64,000 nucleotides of DNA from Peteryoungia rhizophila (GTDB taxonomy: Bacteria > Pseudomonadota > Alphaproteobacteria > Rhizobiales > Rhizobiaceae), in NCBI RefSeq assembly GCF_004912145.1, contig NZ_STGT01000009.1, forward strand, positions 1 to 64,000, given 5' to 3'. Below, in pieces: positions 8,687 to 17,727 of the stretch. Under the pieces are notes generated by a model that worked only from the letters and a program-made list of their open reading frames with translations, searched no databases and was not told where the DNA came from. A program made the translations under genes and the position numbers. Each line of letters opens with the position of its first letter. Position 1 is the stretch's first letter.

Positions 8687-9769
8687 ATGGATATCGGTGT
8701 CTTCATTCCTATCGGAAACAACGGCTGGCTGATCTCGACAGCGTCGCCGCAATACATGCCGAGCTTCGAGCTCAACAAGCAGATCGTCCAGAAAGCGGAA
8801 AGCTACGGCCTCGACTTCGCCCTCTCGATGATCAAGCTGCGCGGCTTCGGTGGCAAAGCCGAATTCTGGGACTATAACCTCGAGAGCTTCACGCTGATGG
8901 CGAGCCTCGCCGCCGTCACCGAGCGCATCAAGCTCTTCGCGTCTACAGCTGTTCTCACCCTGCCGCCGGCAATCGTCGCGCGCATGGCGACCACCATCGA
9001 CAACGTGGCGCCCGGTCGCTTCGGTGTGAACATCGTGTCCGGCTGGCAGATGGCGGAATACGACCAGATGGGCATCTGGCCGGGTGATGACTATTTCGGC
9101 TACCGCTACGACTATTCAACCGAATACGTGCACATCATGAAGGAGCTCTGGGCGAACGGCAGCTGCAGCTTCGAAGGCAAGCACTTCACCATGAAGGATT
9201 GCATGATGAAGCCGATGCCGGCGAACAAGATCGAGATCGTGGCAGCGGGCCAGAGCCCCCGCGGCATGGAGTTCGCCGCTGAATATGCGGACTACAACTT
9301 CGTCATGGGTTCCGGCATCAACACGCCGACTGCCTATGCCCCCAACAACCAAAAGCTCCTCGATGCCGCCGCGAAGACAGGCCGTGACGTCGGCGCCTAT
9401 GTCCTCTTCATGGTGATCGCTGACGAGACGGACGAGCTGGCCGAGGCGAAGTGGCAGAAGTATCGCGCAGGTGCTGATGTCGACGCGCTGGCCTGGATGG
9501 CGGATCAGGGTAGCAAGGACGCATCGGCGGACGCCAATTCGACCGCCAAGCACATCAACCTCCCCGAAGGGGCGGTCAACTTCAATATGGGCACGCTGGT
9601 CGGCTCCTATGCGAAGGTCGCCCGCATGCTGGACGAGGCGGCGGATGTGGCGGGTACAAAGGGCATCATGCTGACCTTTGACGACTTCCTTATCGGTCTC
9701 GATCAGTTCGGCGAGCGTGTCCAGCCGTTGATGGCAAGCCGCGCACCCAAACAGATCGCGGCGGAATGA
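8687..9769 (+). CDS. rutA: RutA-type flavin-dependent pyrimidine monooxygenase
   Basis: A 360-residue luciferase-fold enzyme that follows E. coli RutA closely along its length: [62 protein letters not shown] and LTFDDFL. RutA uses reduced FMN and O2 to open the uracil ring through a flavin-N5-oxide or peroxide type intermediate. It needs a separate flavin reductase, which is present at 122-646. A strong ribosome binding site (AAGGGG) precedes the ATG. It leads a plus-strand operon with two amidases, a lyase and a cysteine hydrolase. Uracil or thymine is the default substrate, but the unusual downstream genes leave room for another pyrimidine-like ring. Confidence 0.9.
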   Translation: MDIGVFIPIGNNGWLISTASPQYMPSFELNKQIVQKAESYGLDFALSMIKLRGFGGKAEFWDYNLESFTLMASLAAVTERIKLFASTAVLTLPPAIVARMATTIDNVAPGRFGVNIVSGWQMAEYDQMGIWPGDDYFGYRYDYSTEYVHIMKELWANGSCSFEGKHFTMKDCMMKPMPANKIEIVAAGQSPRGMEFAAEYADYNFVMGSGINTPTAYAPNNQKLLDAAAKTGRDVGAYVLFMVIADETDELAEAKWQKYRAGADVDALAWMADQGSKDASADANSTAKHINLPEGAVNFNMGTLVGSYAKVARMLDEAADVAGTKGIMLTFDDFLIGLDQFGERVQPLMASRAPKQIAAE

Positions 9770-9770
9770 C

Positions 9771-11330
9771 GTGACGGCGACTCAGCCTGCATCTGTTGGC
9801 AATCCCCGCCCAGCGGCGGGGATCAACTTCGATCCGATGACACTGGCAGACCCCACCCATGTCGACCGCGTTCATCGCGATGCGGTGTTGTCGGAAGTGG
9901 ATCCTGCTTCGGTGGCTCTGCCGCCGGCGCGGGCTCCGCTGAAGAATCACCCGGTCGCAGCCGGGGTGACCGAGTTGCTCTCGGCCTATTCCAGTGGCAG
10001 CTTGCAACCGTCGCAACTTCTTGACCAGCTCAAGGCGCGCATTGAAGCTGCCCGGACGGGAGGAGAAGCAGTTCTCCGCTTCGCTCCAGACGCCGAACAG
10101 GCTGCGCGAGAGAGCGATCGGCGCATTGCCGAGGGTCGTGCGCGACCGCTGGAAGGCATCCCCTTCGGTGTCAAGGATATCATCGATGTTGCGGGTACCA
10201 TGGTTACCTCAGGCTCTCACTTCACGGGTGACCGTGTCGCGGCCGTCGATGCGCCGGTGGTGGCAGCCCTGCGTGCTGCCGGTGCGATTCCCTTCGCAAT
10301 CACTGCGACCACCGAGTTCGCGACCGGATCGCCGGACAATCCACGCTACGGCACCGTCACCAATCCGCATGACCGTCGTCGCTGGACGGGCGGATCCTCG
10401 ACAGGGTCCGGAGCCGCCCTCGCTGCTCGGCTGATGCCGCTTGCGCTCGGCACGGATACGGGAGGGTCGATCCGCGTCCCCTCCTGCTGGTGCGGCACAA
10501 CGGGGTTGAAGCCAAGCCGTGAACTGATCTCTCGGCAGGGTGTCGCTCCCCTTTCCTGGACCCTTGATCATGTCGGTCCGATGGCGCGCTCGGCCGAAGA
10601 TATCGCCCGCGTTCTGCCATTCATGCTGCACGGCGGTGGAGGGCGGCTGGCAAGCGAAATCGCCGCGCTGTTGACCAACGGCCCCGTCCGGAGCCTGAGG
10701 CTTGGCGTTCCCGTCAACTGGTTCACCGAGAAGGTCGACCAACGCGTGCTCGCCAATTGGCAGGCCGCCCTGGGACAGTTCGAGGCCCTCGGATGTCAAT
10801 TGGTGCCGCTGCCGCGAATCGAGGTAGAGCCCTTGCATGAGGCCGGTTGGGTCATCCTTCAGAGCGAGCTGGCGAGCCTTCATGCGGCCCGTCTTGACCG
10901 CGCCGAACTCTTCGATCCAGGCCTCCTGCATCGTCTGAAGAACGGGCTGGGCTACTCGGCCCGTGACTATGGCGAAGCACTTCAGCGTCGGACTGAGGCA
11001 CTTGAGGCATTCCTGACCGCCATGCGCGACATCGATGCGGTGATCACACCGGGCCTCGGTGGCGAAGCCGGCCATCTCGATGATCTCACCGTCGATATCG
11101 ATGGCGAACGCCACGCATTCCAGACAGTCATTTCACGCAACACGATGATCTTCGATGTGACGGGCCTGCCGGCGCTCATGGTGCCGTCGGGTGTCGGTTC
11201 AACCGGCTTGCCGACCGGCATCCAAATCGTCGGTCACCCCGGGGGAGATGCGCTTTGCCTGAGGCTTGGGAAGGCTTTTCAGGAGGTGACGGATTTCCAC
11301 CGGATGATGCCGCCAGAGGATGCCCTATGA
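9771..11330 (+). CDS. amidase signature family hydrolase (long form)
   Basis: A 519-residue amidase. The catalytic residues are Lys135 (GVKDIID), cis-Ser209 (TGGSSTGSG) and Ser233 (DTGGSIRVP). It has about 60 extra N-terminal residues compared with the other two amidases here. The GTG start lies one base after the monooxygenase stop, so translation is coupled. In AtzF/allophanate hydrolase the amidase domain is followed by a second domain, which this protein lacks. It probably hydrolyses an amide made by ring opening, but the bond is not predictable. Confidence 0.88.
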   Translation: MTATQPASVGNPRPAAGINFDPMTLADPTHVDRVHRDAVLSEVDPASVALPPARAPLKNHPVAAGVTELLSAYSSGSLQPSQLLDQLKARIEAARTGGEAVLRFAPDAEQAARESDRRIAEGRARPLEGIPFGVKDIIDVAGTMVTSGSHFTGDRVAAVDAPVVAALRAAGAIPFAITATTEFATGSPDNPRYGTVTNPHDRRRWTGGSSTGSGAALAARLMPLALGTDTGGSIRVPSCWCGTTGLKPSRELISRQGVAPLSWTLDHVGPMARSAEDIARVLPFMLHGGGGRLASEIAALLTNGPVRSLRLGVPVNWFTEKVDQRVLANWQAALGQFEALGCQLVPLPRIEVEPLHEAGWVILQSELASLHAARLDRAELFDPGLLHRLKNGLGYSARDYGEALQRRTEALEAFLTAMRDIDAVITPGLGGEAGHLDDLTVDIDGERHAFQTVISRNTMIFDVTGLPALMVPSGVGSTGLPTGIQIVGHPGGDALCLRLGKAFQEVTDFHRMMPPEDAL

Positions 11331-12634
11331 CATCGCACGCCCCTGTCACACCGGATCTCACAGCGCTCACGGCAACCGAGGCCCTCTCCCTGATGGCGGA
11401 TGGGCGTCTGACGTCGCGCGCGCTCGTTTCGGACTGCCTCGAACGGATCCATGATCGAGATGCCGATGTCAGGGCCTGGCTAGCACTCAGCGAAACGGCA
11501 CTAGCACAGGCCGACCTTTGCGATGCCGCCCCGAAGGCCGAGCGTGGCAGGCTTCACGGTCTGCCAATCGGGGTGAAGGATGTCTTCGATACATCAGACC
11601 TTCCCACCACGCACAATTCGCCACTCTTTCAAGGCTTCCAGCCTGCCGCAGACGCGGCCGTGGTCGATCTTCTGCGCAGCGAAGGCGCCATCATTCTCGG
11701 CAAGACCGATACGACGGAATTCGCGGCCGCCGGTTGTGATGCGGCAACCGCCAATCCTCACGACCTCGCGCACACCCCCGGAGGTTCGTCTGCGGGCTCG
11801 GCCGCAGCCGTAGCCGACATGCACGTGCCGCTGGCGCTTGCGACGCAGACGGGCGGTTCGACGATCCGGCCCGCCTCCTTTTGTGGGGTCGTCGGCTTCA
11901 AGCCGAGCTTCGGCCGGGTAAGTCGCGAAGGCGCAAAGATCTACGCGCAGAGTTTCGATACCGTCGGCTGGTTTGGCCGTTCGGTGGATGACGTAGCACT
12001 GCTCGCGTCTGTGCTCGGGCTCGATGAAGCGCTGGAGTCGGCTGACTTGCCGGGCAAGGTCAGGATTGCGATCACGCCTGGGCCCTATCGCGAGCGCCTG
12101 AAACCCGAGAGCCTCTTAGCTCTTGACTTCTCGAAGCAGCGGCTCGAAGCGCGGGGCCATTCAGTGCAGTCCATCGACCTGCCGACCGAATTCGAAGCTC
12201 TCGACAGCCACCACCGCGTGATCCTTCACCGGGAGGGGCAGGCATCCTTCCGCAATCTGGCGCGACGCCATGGAAGCCTCCTGCACGATGATTTCCACCA
12301 CCGGGTCGAAAATCGCGATGGCTCCAGCCTTCGGAACCTCGCACAGGCCTATGATGCTATGGCGCTCGGACGCATCGCATTTGACGCCTTGATGCAGGAC
12401 TTCGACATCCTGATCGCTCCGAGCGCACCTGGTTTTGCACCGCTCGGACGCCGCCCGGGGGATCCGGTCTTCAATGCCTCCTGGACGCTTCTCGGCGTCC
12501 CCTGTCTCAATATCCCGGTGCCGCTTGGCCATCCCTCTCTCCCGATCGGTGTCACGCTGATCGCCGCGCGCTTCGCCGACAAACATCTGCTCGATGTCGC
12601 GCGGCAGCTCGAACCCGTCCTCAATCCGAGATGA
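11327..12634 (+). CDS. amidase signature family hydrolase (short form)
   Basis: A 435-residue amidase with Lys84 (IGVKDVFD), cis-Ser154 (PGGSSAGSA) and Ser178 (TQTGGSTIRP). The usual TDTGGSI reads TQTGGST here, seen in a subset of the family. It starts by ATGA overlap with the previous amidase, which fixes the start at 11327. Sequence divergence from its two neighbours argues for a different substrate rather than recent duplication. It shares the operon with the RutA-type enzyme. Confidence 0.88.
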   Translation: MTSHAPVTPDLTALTATEALSLMADGRLTSRALVSDCLERIHDRDADVRAWLALSETALAQADLCDAAPKAERGRLHGLPIGVKDVFDTSDLPTTHNSPLFQGFQPAADAAVVDLLRSEGAIILGKTDTTEFAAAGCDAATANPHDLAHTPGGSSAGSAAAVADMHVPLALATQTGGSTIRPASFCGVVGFKPSFGRVSREGAKIYAQSFDTVGWFGRSVDDVALLASVLGLDEALESADLPGKVRIAITPGPYRERLKPESLLALDFSKQRLEARGHSVQSIDLPTEFEALDSHHRVILHREGQASFRNLARRHGSLLHDDFHHRVENRDGSSLRNLAQAYDAMALGRIAFDALMQDFDILIAPSAPGFAPLGRRPGDPVFNASWTLLGVPCLNIPVPLGHPSLPIGVTLIAARFADKHLLDVARQLEPVLNPR

Positions 12635-12650
12635 AAGCAGCAGACGAAAC

Positions 12651-13517
12651 ATGCCCGATCCCACTTTGAAGCAGCGGCTCACCGACGGCGAGTTCATCCT
12701 GGCGCCTGGGATCTACGACATGATCTCGGCTCTGATCGCAGACCAGATGGGCTTCAAGGCGCTCTATGTCACAGGATATGGAACGGTCGCCTCTACCCTC
12801 GGCATTCCAGATGCGGGCATTGCCACCTATCGCGACATGATCGAGCGTATTGCGCAGATGGTGAAGCTCACCCATACGCCTGTCATCGCCGATGCGGATA
12901 CCGGTTATGGCGGACTGCTCAATGTTCGGCACACCGTTCGGGGGTATGAAGAGGCCGGCGTCTCGGCCATCCAGCTCGAGGATCAGGAATTCCCGAAGAA
13001 GTGCGGCCACACGCCCAATCGGCGCGTGGTGCCCATGGCGGATATGGTGAAGAAGATCGAGGTTGCGGTCGATAGCCGGCGCAGCGACGATTTCCTGATC
13101 ATCGCCCGTACCGACGCCCGCACGAGCCTTGGTCTCGACGAGGCGGTCCGCAGAGCGAAAGCCTATGCGGCGGCAGGTGCGGACATTCTTTTCGTGGAAT
13201 CACCTGAGAGTACCGAAGAGGTGAAGGCGATCGCCGAGGCCATGGACCGGCCACTGCTCGCCAATATGGTCAATGGCGGGCGTACCCCGCTTCTGCCGGC
13301 CTCTGCCTTGCAGGCGCTCGGCTACAGGATCGCCATCTATCCCGCCCTTGGCTTTCTCGCCCATGGTCACGCGCTGCGCCATGCCTATCAGGACCTGCTC
13401 GACAACGGCATCACGACCGATGCCGTGCCGCTTTACCCCTTCAAGGACTTCAACAGCCTGCTCGGTTTCGAGGACGTGTGGGCTTTCGAGAAGAAATTCG
13501 CCGAAACCGAGGACTGA
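12651..13517 (+). CDS. isocitrate lyase / PEP mutase superfamily C-C lyase
   Basis: A 288-residue TIM-barrel enzyme of the PEP mutase/isocitrate lyase superfamily. It has the metal-binding DADTGYG (81-87) and the KKCGH loop (116-120), whose Cys118 is the acid/base in members that cleave C-C bonds (methylisocitrate lyase, 2,3-dimethylmalate lyase). The motif argues for a lyase rather than a phosphonomutase. No such enzyme belongs to the known Rut pathway. Here it could split a branched malate-like acid left after deamination. It starts 16 nt after the amidase. Confidence 0.85.
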   Translation: MPDPTLKQRLTDGEFILAPGIYDMISALIADQMGFKALYVTGYGTVASTLGIPDAGIATYRDMIERIAQMVKLTHTPVIADADTGYGGLLNVRHTVRGYEEAGVSAIQLEDQEFPKKCGHTPNRRVVPMADMVKKIEVAVDSRRSDDFLIIARTDARTSLGLDEAVRRAKAYAAAGADILFVESPESTEEVKAIAEAMDRPLLANMVNGGRTPLLPASALQALGYRIAIYPALGFLAHGHALRHAYQDLLDNGITTDAVPLYPFKDFNSLLGFEDVWAFEKKFAETED

Positions 13518-13520
13518 GCC

Positions 13521-14144
13521 ATGACCGACGATCTCACCGCAAATTATGCCAAGGCCTATGACAACAGGATCGGTTTCGGCAAAAAGCCTGCGCTCATTCT
13601 GGTCGATTTCGTTCAGGCCTATTTCGAGCCGGAAAGCCCGCTCTATGCCGGCGTGGACGCCGCGCTTGCCAGCGCCCTGCGCATCCGTGAGAAGGCGCGG
13701 GAAAAGGCCATTCCCGTCATTCTTACGGGCGTGGTGCTCCATCCCAGTGGTCTGGATGGCGGGCGATTCTTCCAGAAGGCGAAACCGCTCGCCTGCTTCA
13801 CGGCCGGAAATCCGCTCGGAGCATGGCCGCAGGGGCTCGAACCGTTTCCGGACGAATTCGTCATCACCAAGCAGTATCCGAGCGCCTTCTTCGGGACGTC
13901 GCTTGCGCCGCTGTTGACCTCGATCGGCGTCGACAATGTCATTCTGACGGGCCTGACGACGAGCGGCTGCGTGCGGGCGAGCTGCGTCGATGCCATGTCG
14001 CACGGCTTCATCACCACGGTCGTCCGCGAGGCCTGCGGCGACCGGCATGCAGCGCCGCACGAGGCAAATCTTTTTGACATGAATGCAAAATATGCCGACG
14101 TCGTTTCCGAACGAGAGATCCTCGACTTCATCGCATCTCTTTAA
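13521..14144 (+). CDS. isochorismatase-fold cysteine hydrolase (RutB / N-carbamoylsarcosine amidase-like)
   Basis: A 207-residue cysteine hydrolase with the triad Asp29 (LILVDF), Lys117 (ITKQYPSAF) and Cys150 (LTTSGCVRAS). The opening NYAKAYDNRIGFG is typical of the N-carbamoylsarcosine amidase and maleamate amidohydrolase branch rather than of E. coli RutB itself. It starts 3 nt after the lyase stop and is the last gene of the operon. It may fill the RutB role (hydrolysis of ureidoacrylate) or hydrolyse a carbamoyl or maleamate-like amide. Confidence 0.82.
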   Translation: MTDDLTANYAKAYDNRIGFGKKPALILVDFVQAYFEPESPLYAGVDAALASALRIREKAREKAIPVILTGVVLHPSGLDGGRFFQKAKPLACFTAGNPLGAWPQGLEPFPDEFVITKQYPSAFFGTSLAPLLTSIGVDNVILTGLTTSGCVRASCVDAMSHGFITTVVREACGDRHAAPHEANLFDMNAKYADVVSEREILDFIASL

Positions 14145-14353
14145 CGGACACCCAGTCCCTGCAATGCTGATAGGGCCTGTCCCCGATGCTGTTGCTAAAC
14201 CGCAGTCGCAGGTTTTCCCGATCGGCGCGACCCCCGATCTGCACCGCTCCAGTTTGCAGTTTGCCAAGGATCGGCTCTTGGCCGACCAGCTCCCCCGATG
14301 AGGCATCTCCGGGTGAGCTCGCCGACGCCAGTTCCGCCGCGCCCTCGGCTGCG

Positions 14354-14989
14354 TTACGCGGCGGCCGCGGATGCGCTCTGATCACACCGCATGCGATAGC
14401 GGATCAACTCCTCTATGGAGATGAGAGGGAGGCCGTGCAGTTCACAGAACACGACGAGATCGGGCAGCCTGGCCATGGTTCCGTCGTCATTTGCCACCTC
14501 GCAGATCACGCCGGACGGCTTCTTGCCGATCAACCGTGCGAGATCGACTGCAGCTTCCGTGTGGCCGGGGCGGCCCAAGACGCCATCAGGATGGGACCGC
14601 AGGGGAAAAACATGCCCCGGCCGAGCGAAGTCTTCGGCAGTCGATGACTTGTCCATCAGGGCGCGAACCGTCGTGGCGCGATCTGCGGCCGAGATTCCGG
14701 TCGTCGTGCCGTGGATGTAATCCACCGACACTGTGAAGGCCGTCTTCAGGTATTCCGTATTGTTCGGGACCATCAGCGGAATTCCGAGCGCATCGAGCCG
14801 GTCGCCTTCCATGGCGATGCAAACGAGCCCTCGGGCATGTTTCATCATGAAAGCGATGGTTTTAGACGTCACATGCTCGGAAGCGACGATGATGTCACCC
14901 TCGTTCTCGCGGTCCTCGTCATCGACGACGACGACCATACCGCCGCGTGCAAGGGTTTCCAATGCGTCTTCAATAGTCGAAAGTGTCAT
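14354..14989 (-). CDS. ribB: 3,4-dihydroxy-2-butanone 4-phosphate synthase (riboflavin biosynthesis)
   Basis: A 211-residue stand-alone RibB, which converts ribulose 5-phosphate to formate and the four-carbon unit of riboflavin. Diagnostic motifs are DDEDRENEGD near the N-terminus, SVDYIHGTTTGISA, DFARPGHVFPL and GHTEAAVDL. There is no GTP cyclohydrolase II domain, so it is not RibBA. The start at 14989 has AAAGG upstream. An FMN riboswitch lies in the leader. The 209 bases between this gene and the cluster to its left show no convincing gene. Confidence 0.95.
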   Translation of the reverse strand: MTLSTIEDALETLARGGMVVVVDDEDRENEGDIIVASEHVTSKTIAFMMKHARGLVCIAMEGDRLDALGIPLMVPNNTEYLKTAFTVSVDYIHGTTTGISAADRATTVRALMDKSSTAEDFARPGHVFPLRSHPDGVLGRPGHTEAAVDLARLIGKKPSGVICEVANDDGTMARLPDLVVFCELHGLPLISIEELIRYRMRCDQSASAAAA

Positions 14990-15106
14990 TCCATTGCCTT
15001 TCAAGGGTCACCGCGTCAGCGGCCAAACCACGACCTTGCGGTCGCCATCCATCCCTTGGGCGAACACAGCACACACGTCTCCCGGCAAGGGAGGCGCCAT
15101 GGCCGG

Positions 15107-15244
15107 TGCTCTCTTTCATCCGGACTGTGACCGTCGGCTCCGGCATCGCACCGGATCTGCTGCCTTCCACCGAAGTGAAAGCGCTCGCGGGCTCCCGGCT
15201 TCGCCGGATACCGCCGGTGGGGAGTTTCACCCCGCCCTGAGAAC
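15107..15244 (-). promoter_or_regulatory. FMN riboswitch (RFN element) in the ribB leader
   Basis: Read on the minus strand, the sequence has all conserved RFN blocks in order: TCTCAGGGCGGGGTGAAA, CCCCACCGGCGGTA, AGCCCGCGAGCG, CAGCAGATCCGGTG, CCGGAGCCGACGGT, AGTCCGGATG and AGAGA. It lies about 120 nt upstream of ribB. An 8-bp hairpin follows at 15076-15096 with no U-run after it, so control may act on translation or through Rho rather than an intrinsic terminator. Confidence 0.97.
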
Positions 15245-15348
15245 CCCTTCAAGGTAGGAGATTGGATACCGACTTTTCAAGCGCAAACTGAGCAGATGCA
15301 GCAAAATTGCAAGTCTTGTCGCTTGGTTGCCACGCGACGTCGCGAAAC

Positions 15349-15377
15349 AAAAAAAGCACGGTGCGCGAGCACCGTGC
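15349..15377 (-). terminator. intrinsic terminator after the SDR gene
   Basis: On the minus strand a 9-bp perfect stem (GCACGGTGC, loop TCGC, GCACCGTGC) is followed by seven Ts. It lies 30 nt past the stop of the SDR gene and ends the minus-strand sugar-transport operon. Confidence 0.9.
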
Positions 15378-15406
15378 AGGCTTGGGAGGCCTTGTTTCGA
15401 TGGGGG

Positions 15407-16195
15407 TCACCAGCAGCAGAAGCCGCCATCGACTAGGAGGTCGACACCGGTGACGAAGCTCGCGGCGCCGGACAGCAGGAAAACGGCCGGGCCGACCATT
15501 TCGTCGACATTGGCCATGCGCTGCATCGGGGTCTGTTCTTCGAAAAGTTTCGTCTGATGGACCATTTCCGGCCGCGTGTTCATCGGCGTCGCGGTATAGC
15601 CGGGGCTGATCGTATTGACGCGAACGCCACGTCCCACCCATTCCATCGCCATGGACTTTGACATGTGAATGACGCCGGCCTTCGAGGCGTTATAGTGGCA
15701 CTGGTTCAGGCCGCGATTGACGATCACGCCCGACATCGAGGCGATGTTGACGATCGAGCCGCGACCGTTCTTCAGCATGGCACGGGCTTCGGCCTGGCAG
15801 GACAGGAAGACACCCTTCAGGTTGATGTCCATCATCGTCTGGAACTGGGATTCTTCCATCTCCTCCGCCGGGTTCGCATTGGCGATGCCGGCGGCGTTGA
15901 CGGCGAGGGTCAGCGGGCCGAGTTCGGCCTCAGTCCGCGCCACGGCGTCCGTCAGCGCGCCGGCCTGGGTCACGTCCGCCGCGATTTCGATGCTGCGGCG
16001 ACCGGCGGCCGCGACGTAACGCGCAGTCGTCGCCAGACCGTCATCGGTGCGGCTGTCGAGGAGCGCGACGTCGGCCCCGCATTGGGCGAGCCCGATCGCG
16101 ATCCGTTGACCAATGCCGCTGCCGGCTCCCGTCACCAGCGCCACATTTCCCGAAAGATCGAAGAGCTTCGGTGCGTTCAAAGTCATGTCCGACAT
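15407..16195 (-). CDS. SDR-family oxidoreductase, probable polyol/sugar dehydrogenase
   Basis: A 262-residue classical short-chain dehydrogenase. It has the NAD(P) motif TGAGSGIG, NAAG, the active-site Ser in IASMSG and YNASK with the catalytic Tyr/Lys. It ends VDGGFCCW, a tail also seen in arabitol- and sorbose-type SDRs. As last gene of an operon with a sugar-type ABC importer, it most likely oxidises an imported polyol or reduces a sugar. A second, different SDR sits at 24302 in the same cassette. Confidence 0.88.
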   Translation of the reverse strand: MSDMTLNAPKLFDLSGNVALVTGAGSGIGQRIAIGLAQCGADVALLDSRTDDGLATTARYVAAAGRRSIEIAADVTQAGALTDAVARTEAELGPLTLAVNAAGIANANPAEEMEESQFQTMMDINLKGVFLSCQAEARAMLKNGRGSIVNIASMSGVIVNRGLNQCHYNASKAGVIHMSKSMAMEWVGRGVRVNTISPGYTATPMNTRPEMVHQTKLFEEQTPMQRMANVDEMVGPAVFLLSGAASFVTGVDLLVDGGFCCW

Positions 16196-16212
16196 GGGTC
16201 GTTCTCCTGCAA

Positions 16213-17706
16213 TTAAATCGTGGCGAGTTCCATGACCGAGACGTCATTGGCGTCTGCGCGGTCGAGAATTCCAGCCTGTTTTCCTTGTGCCATCACCATG
16301 ATCCTGTTGGAGACGCCGAGCACCTCTTCCAGATCCGAGCTGACGACGATGACGGCGATGCCCTGGCGGGCGAGTTCCATGATAGTGTCATAGATCGACG
16401 AGCGCGCGCCGACGTCGATGCCGCGGGTCGGCTCGTCCAGCACCACGACCTTCGGGTTGCGCGCCAGCCACTTGGCGAGCACCACCTTCTGCTGGTTGCC
16501 GCCAGAAAGCTCTCCGGCATTCTGCTCGCCGCGACCCTTCACTCCGAATTTCTTGATGTAGCCGTCGGCGAATTGGCTGAGACGCTTCGACGTCATCCAG
16601 CCGGTTCTCGAGACGGCGTCGAAATTGGCGTAGCCGATGTTTTCCGTGATCGAGTGCTCGAGGACGAGCCCCTGGAGTTTGCGATCCTCCGGCACCAGGA
16701 CCATACCGTTGCGGATCGCATCTTGCGGTGAGCGCGGCGTGATCACCTTGCCGTCGAGCACGACCTCGCCGGCGGCGATCGGGTCGGCTCCGGTGATCGC
16801 CCGGACGAGCTCGGTGCGCCCGGCACCGACAAGGCCCGCGATCCCGAACACTTCGCCACGCTTCACCGCGAAGTCGATGTTGCGGAATGTGCCTGATGGC
16901 GACGAAAGCCCGCGTATCTCCAGCATGACGTCGTCCGATGGGGCTGGCACAGCTGGAAACATGCGGTCCAGCGAGCGGCCGACCATGGCCTCGACAATGG
17001 TGCGGACGGGAACGTCCCCGCTATCGAATTCCTGCACCTTGGCACCGTCGCGCATGACGACGATGCGGTCGGCGATCTGTCGGATTTCTTCCAGTCGGTG
17101 GGAAATGTAGATGATGCCGACACCGTCGGCCTTCAGACGTTCGATCTGGCGGAATAGGAGCTGTGTTTCTTCTCCGCCGAGCGCTGCGGTCGGCTCATCG
17201 AGGATGAGCAGCCGGGCATTCAGCGTCATCGCTTTGGCGATTTCGATCAGCTGCTGCTTGGCCGTGGAGAGGCCTTCCACCAGCCGGCGCGGGGAGACGT
17301 CGAGCCCCAGCCTCTGCAGGCCGGCATGGGCGCGTTCCTCCATCGCCTGTCGATCGATGCGTCCGCCCTTGGTGAGGTAGCGCCCGACGAAGACATTCTC
17401 GGCGATCGACAATTCTGGCAGGAGTTTCAGCTCCTGATGGATCATGCCGACGCCGGCATCCATGGCGGCCCGCGGGGTGGCCGGCGCATAAGGTGCGCTG
17501 AGCCATGTCATTGTGCCGGAAGTCGGCTGAACGGCGCCGGAAATGATCCTTGAGAGGGTCGATTTTCCGGCGCCGTTCTCACCCAGCAGCGCCACGACTT
17601 CACCCGCTCTCACATCGAGGTCGATGCCGTGCAGGACCTCGAGCGATCCGTAGACCTTGCGGATCTGCCGGAGCGAGAGGATGGGCGGGAGGTCGTTGGC
17701 AGTCAT
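16213..17706 (-). CDS. sugar ABC transporter ATP-binding protein, RbsA/XylG type
   Basis: A 497-residue ATPase with two fused nucleotide-binding domains. The first has [24 protein letters not shown] and LILDEPTAAL; the second has the degenerate GLVGAGRTEL loop, LSGGNQQK and VVLDEPTRGIDVGA. It pairs with the binding protein (17728) and permease (18782). Gene order on the minus strand is permease, binding protein, ATPase, SDR. Confidence 0.93.
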   Translation of the reverse strand: MTANDLPPILSLRQIRKVYGSLEVLHGIDLDVRAGEVVALLGENGAGKSTLSRIISGAVQPTSGTMTWLSAPYAPATPRAAMDAGVGMIHQELKLLPELSIAENVFVGRYLTKGGRIDRQAMEERAHAGLQRLGLDVSPRRLVEGLSTAKQQLIEIAKAMTLNARLLILDEPTAALGGEETQLLFRQIERLKADGVGIIYISHRLEEIRQIADRIVVMRDGAKVQEFDSGDVPVRTIVEAMVGRSLDRMFPAVPAPSDDVMLEIRGLSSPSGTFRNIDFAVKRGEVFGIAGLVGAGRTELVRAITGADPIAAGEVVLDGKVITPRSPQDAIRNGMVLVPEDRKLQGLVLEHSITENIGYANFDAVSRTGWMTSKRLSQFADGYIKKFGVKGRGEQNAGELSGGNQQKVVLAKWLARNPKVVVLDEPTRGIDVGARSSIYDTIMELARQGIAVIVVSSDLEEVLGVSNRIMVMAQGKQAGILDRADANDVSVMELATI

Positions 17707-17727
17707 GGCGCTGTCTTCCGGTCGTGA

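Noticed and set aside
14128-14385. An 85-codon minus-strand frame between the RutA-type cluster and ribB
   Set aside because: It overlaps the ends of both neighbours, has no ribosome binding site and matches no family I know; I treat the gap as non-coding.
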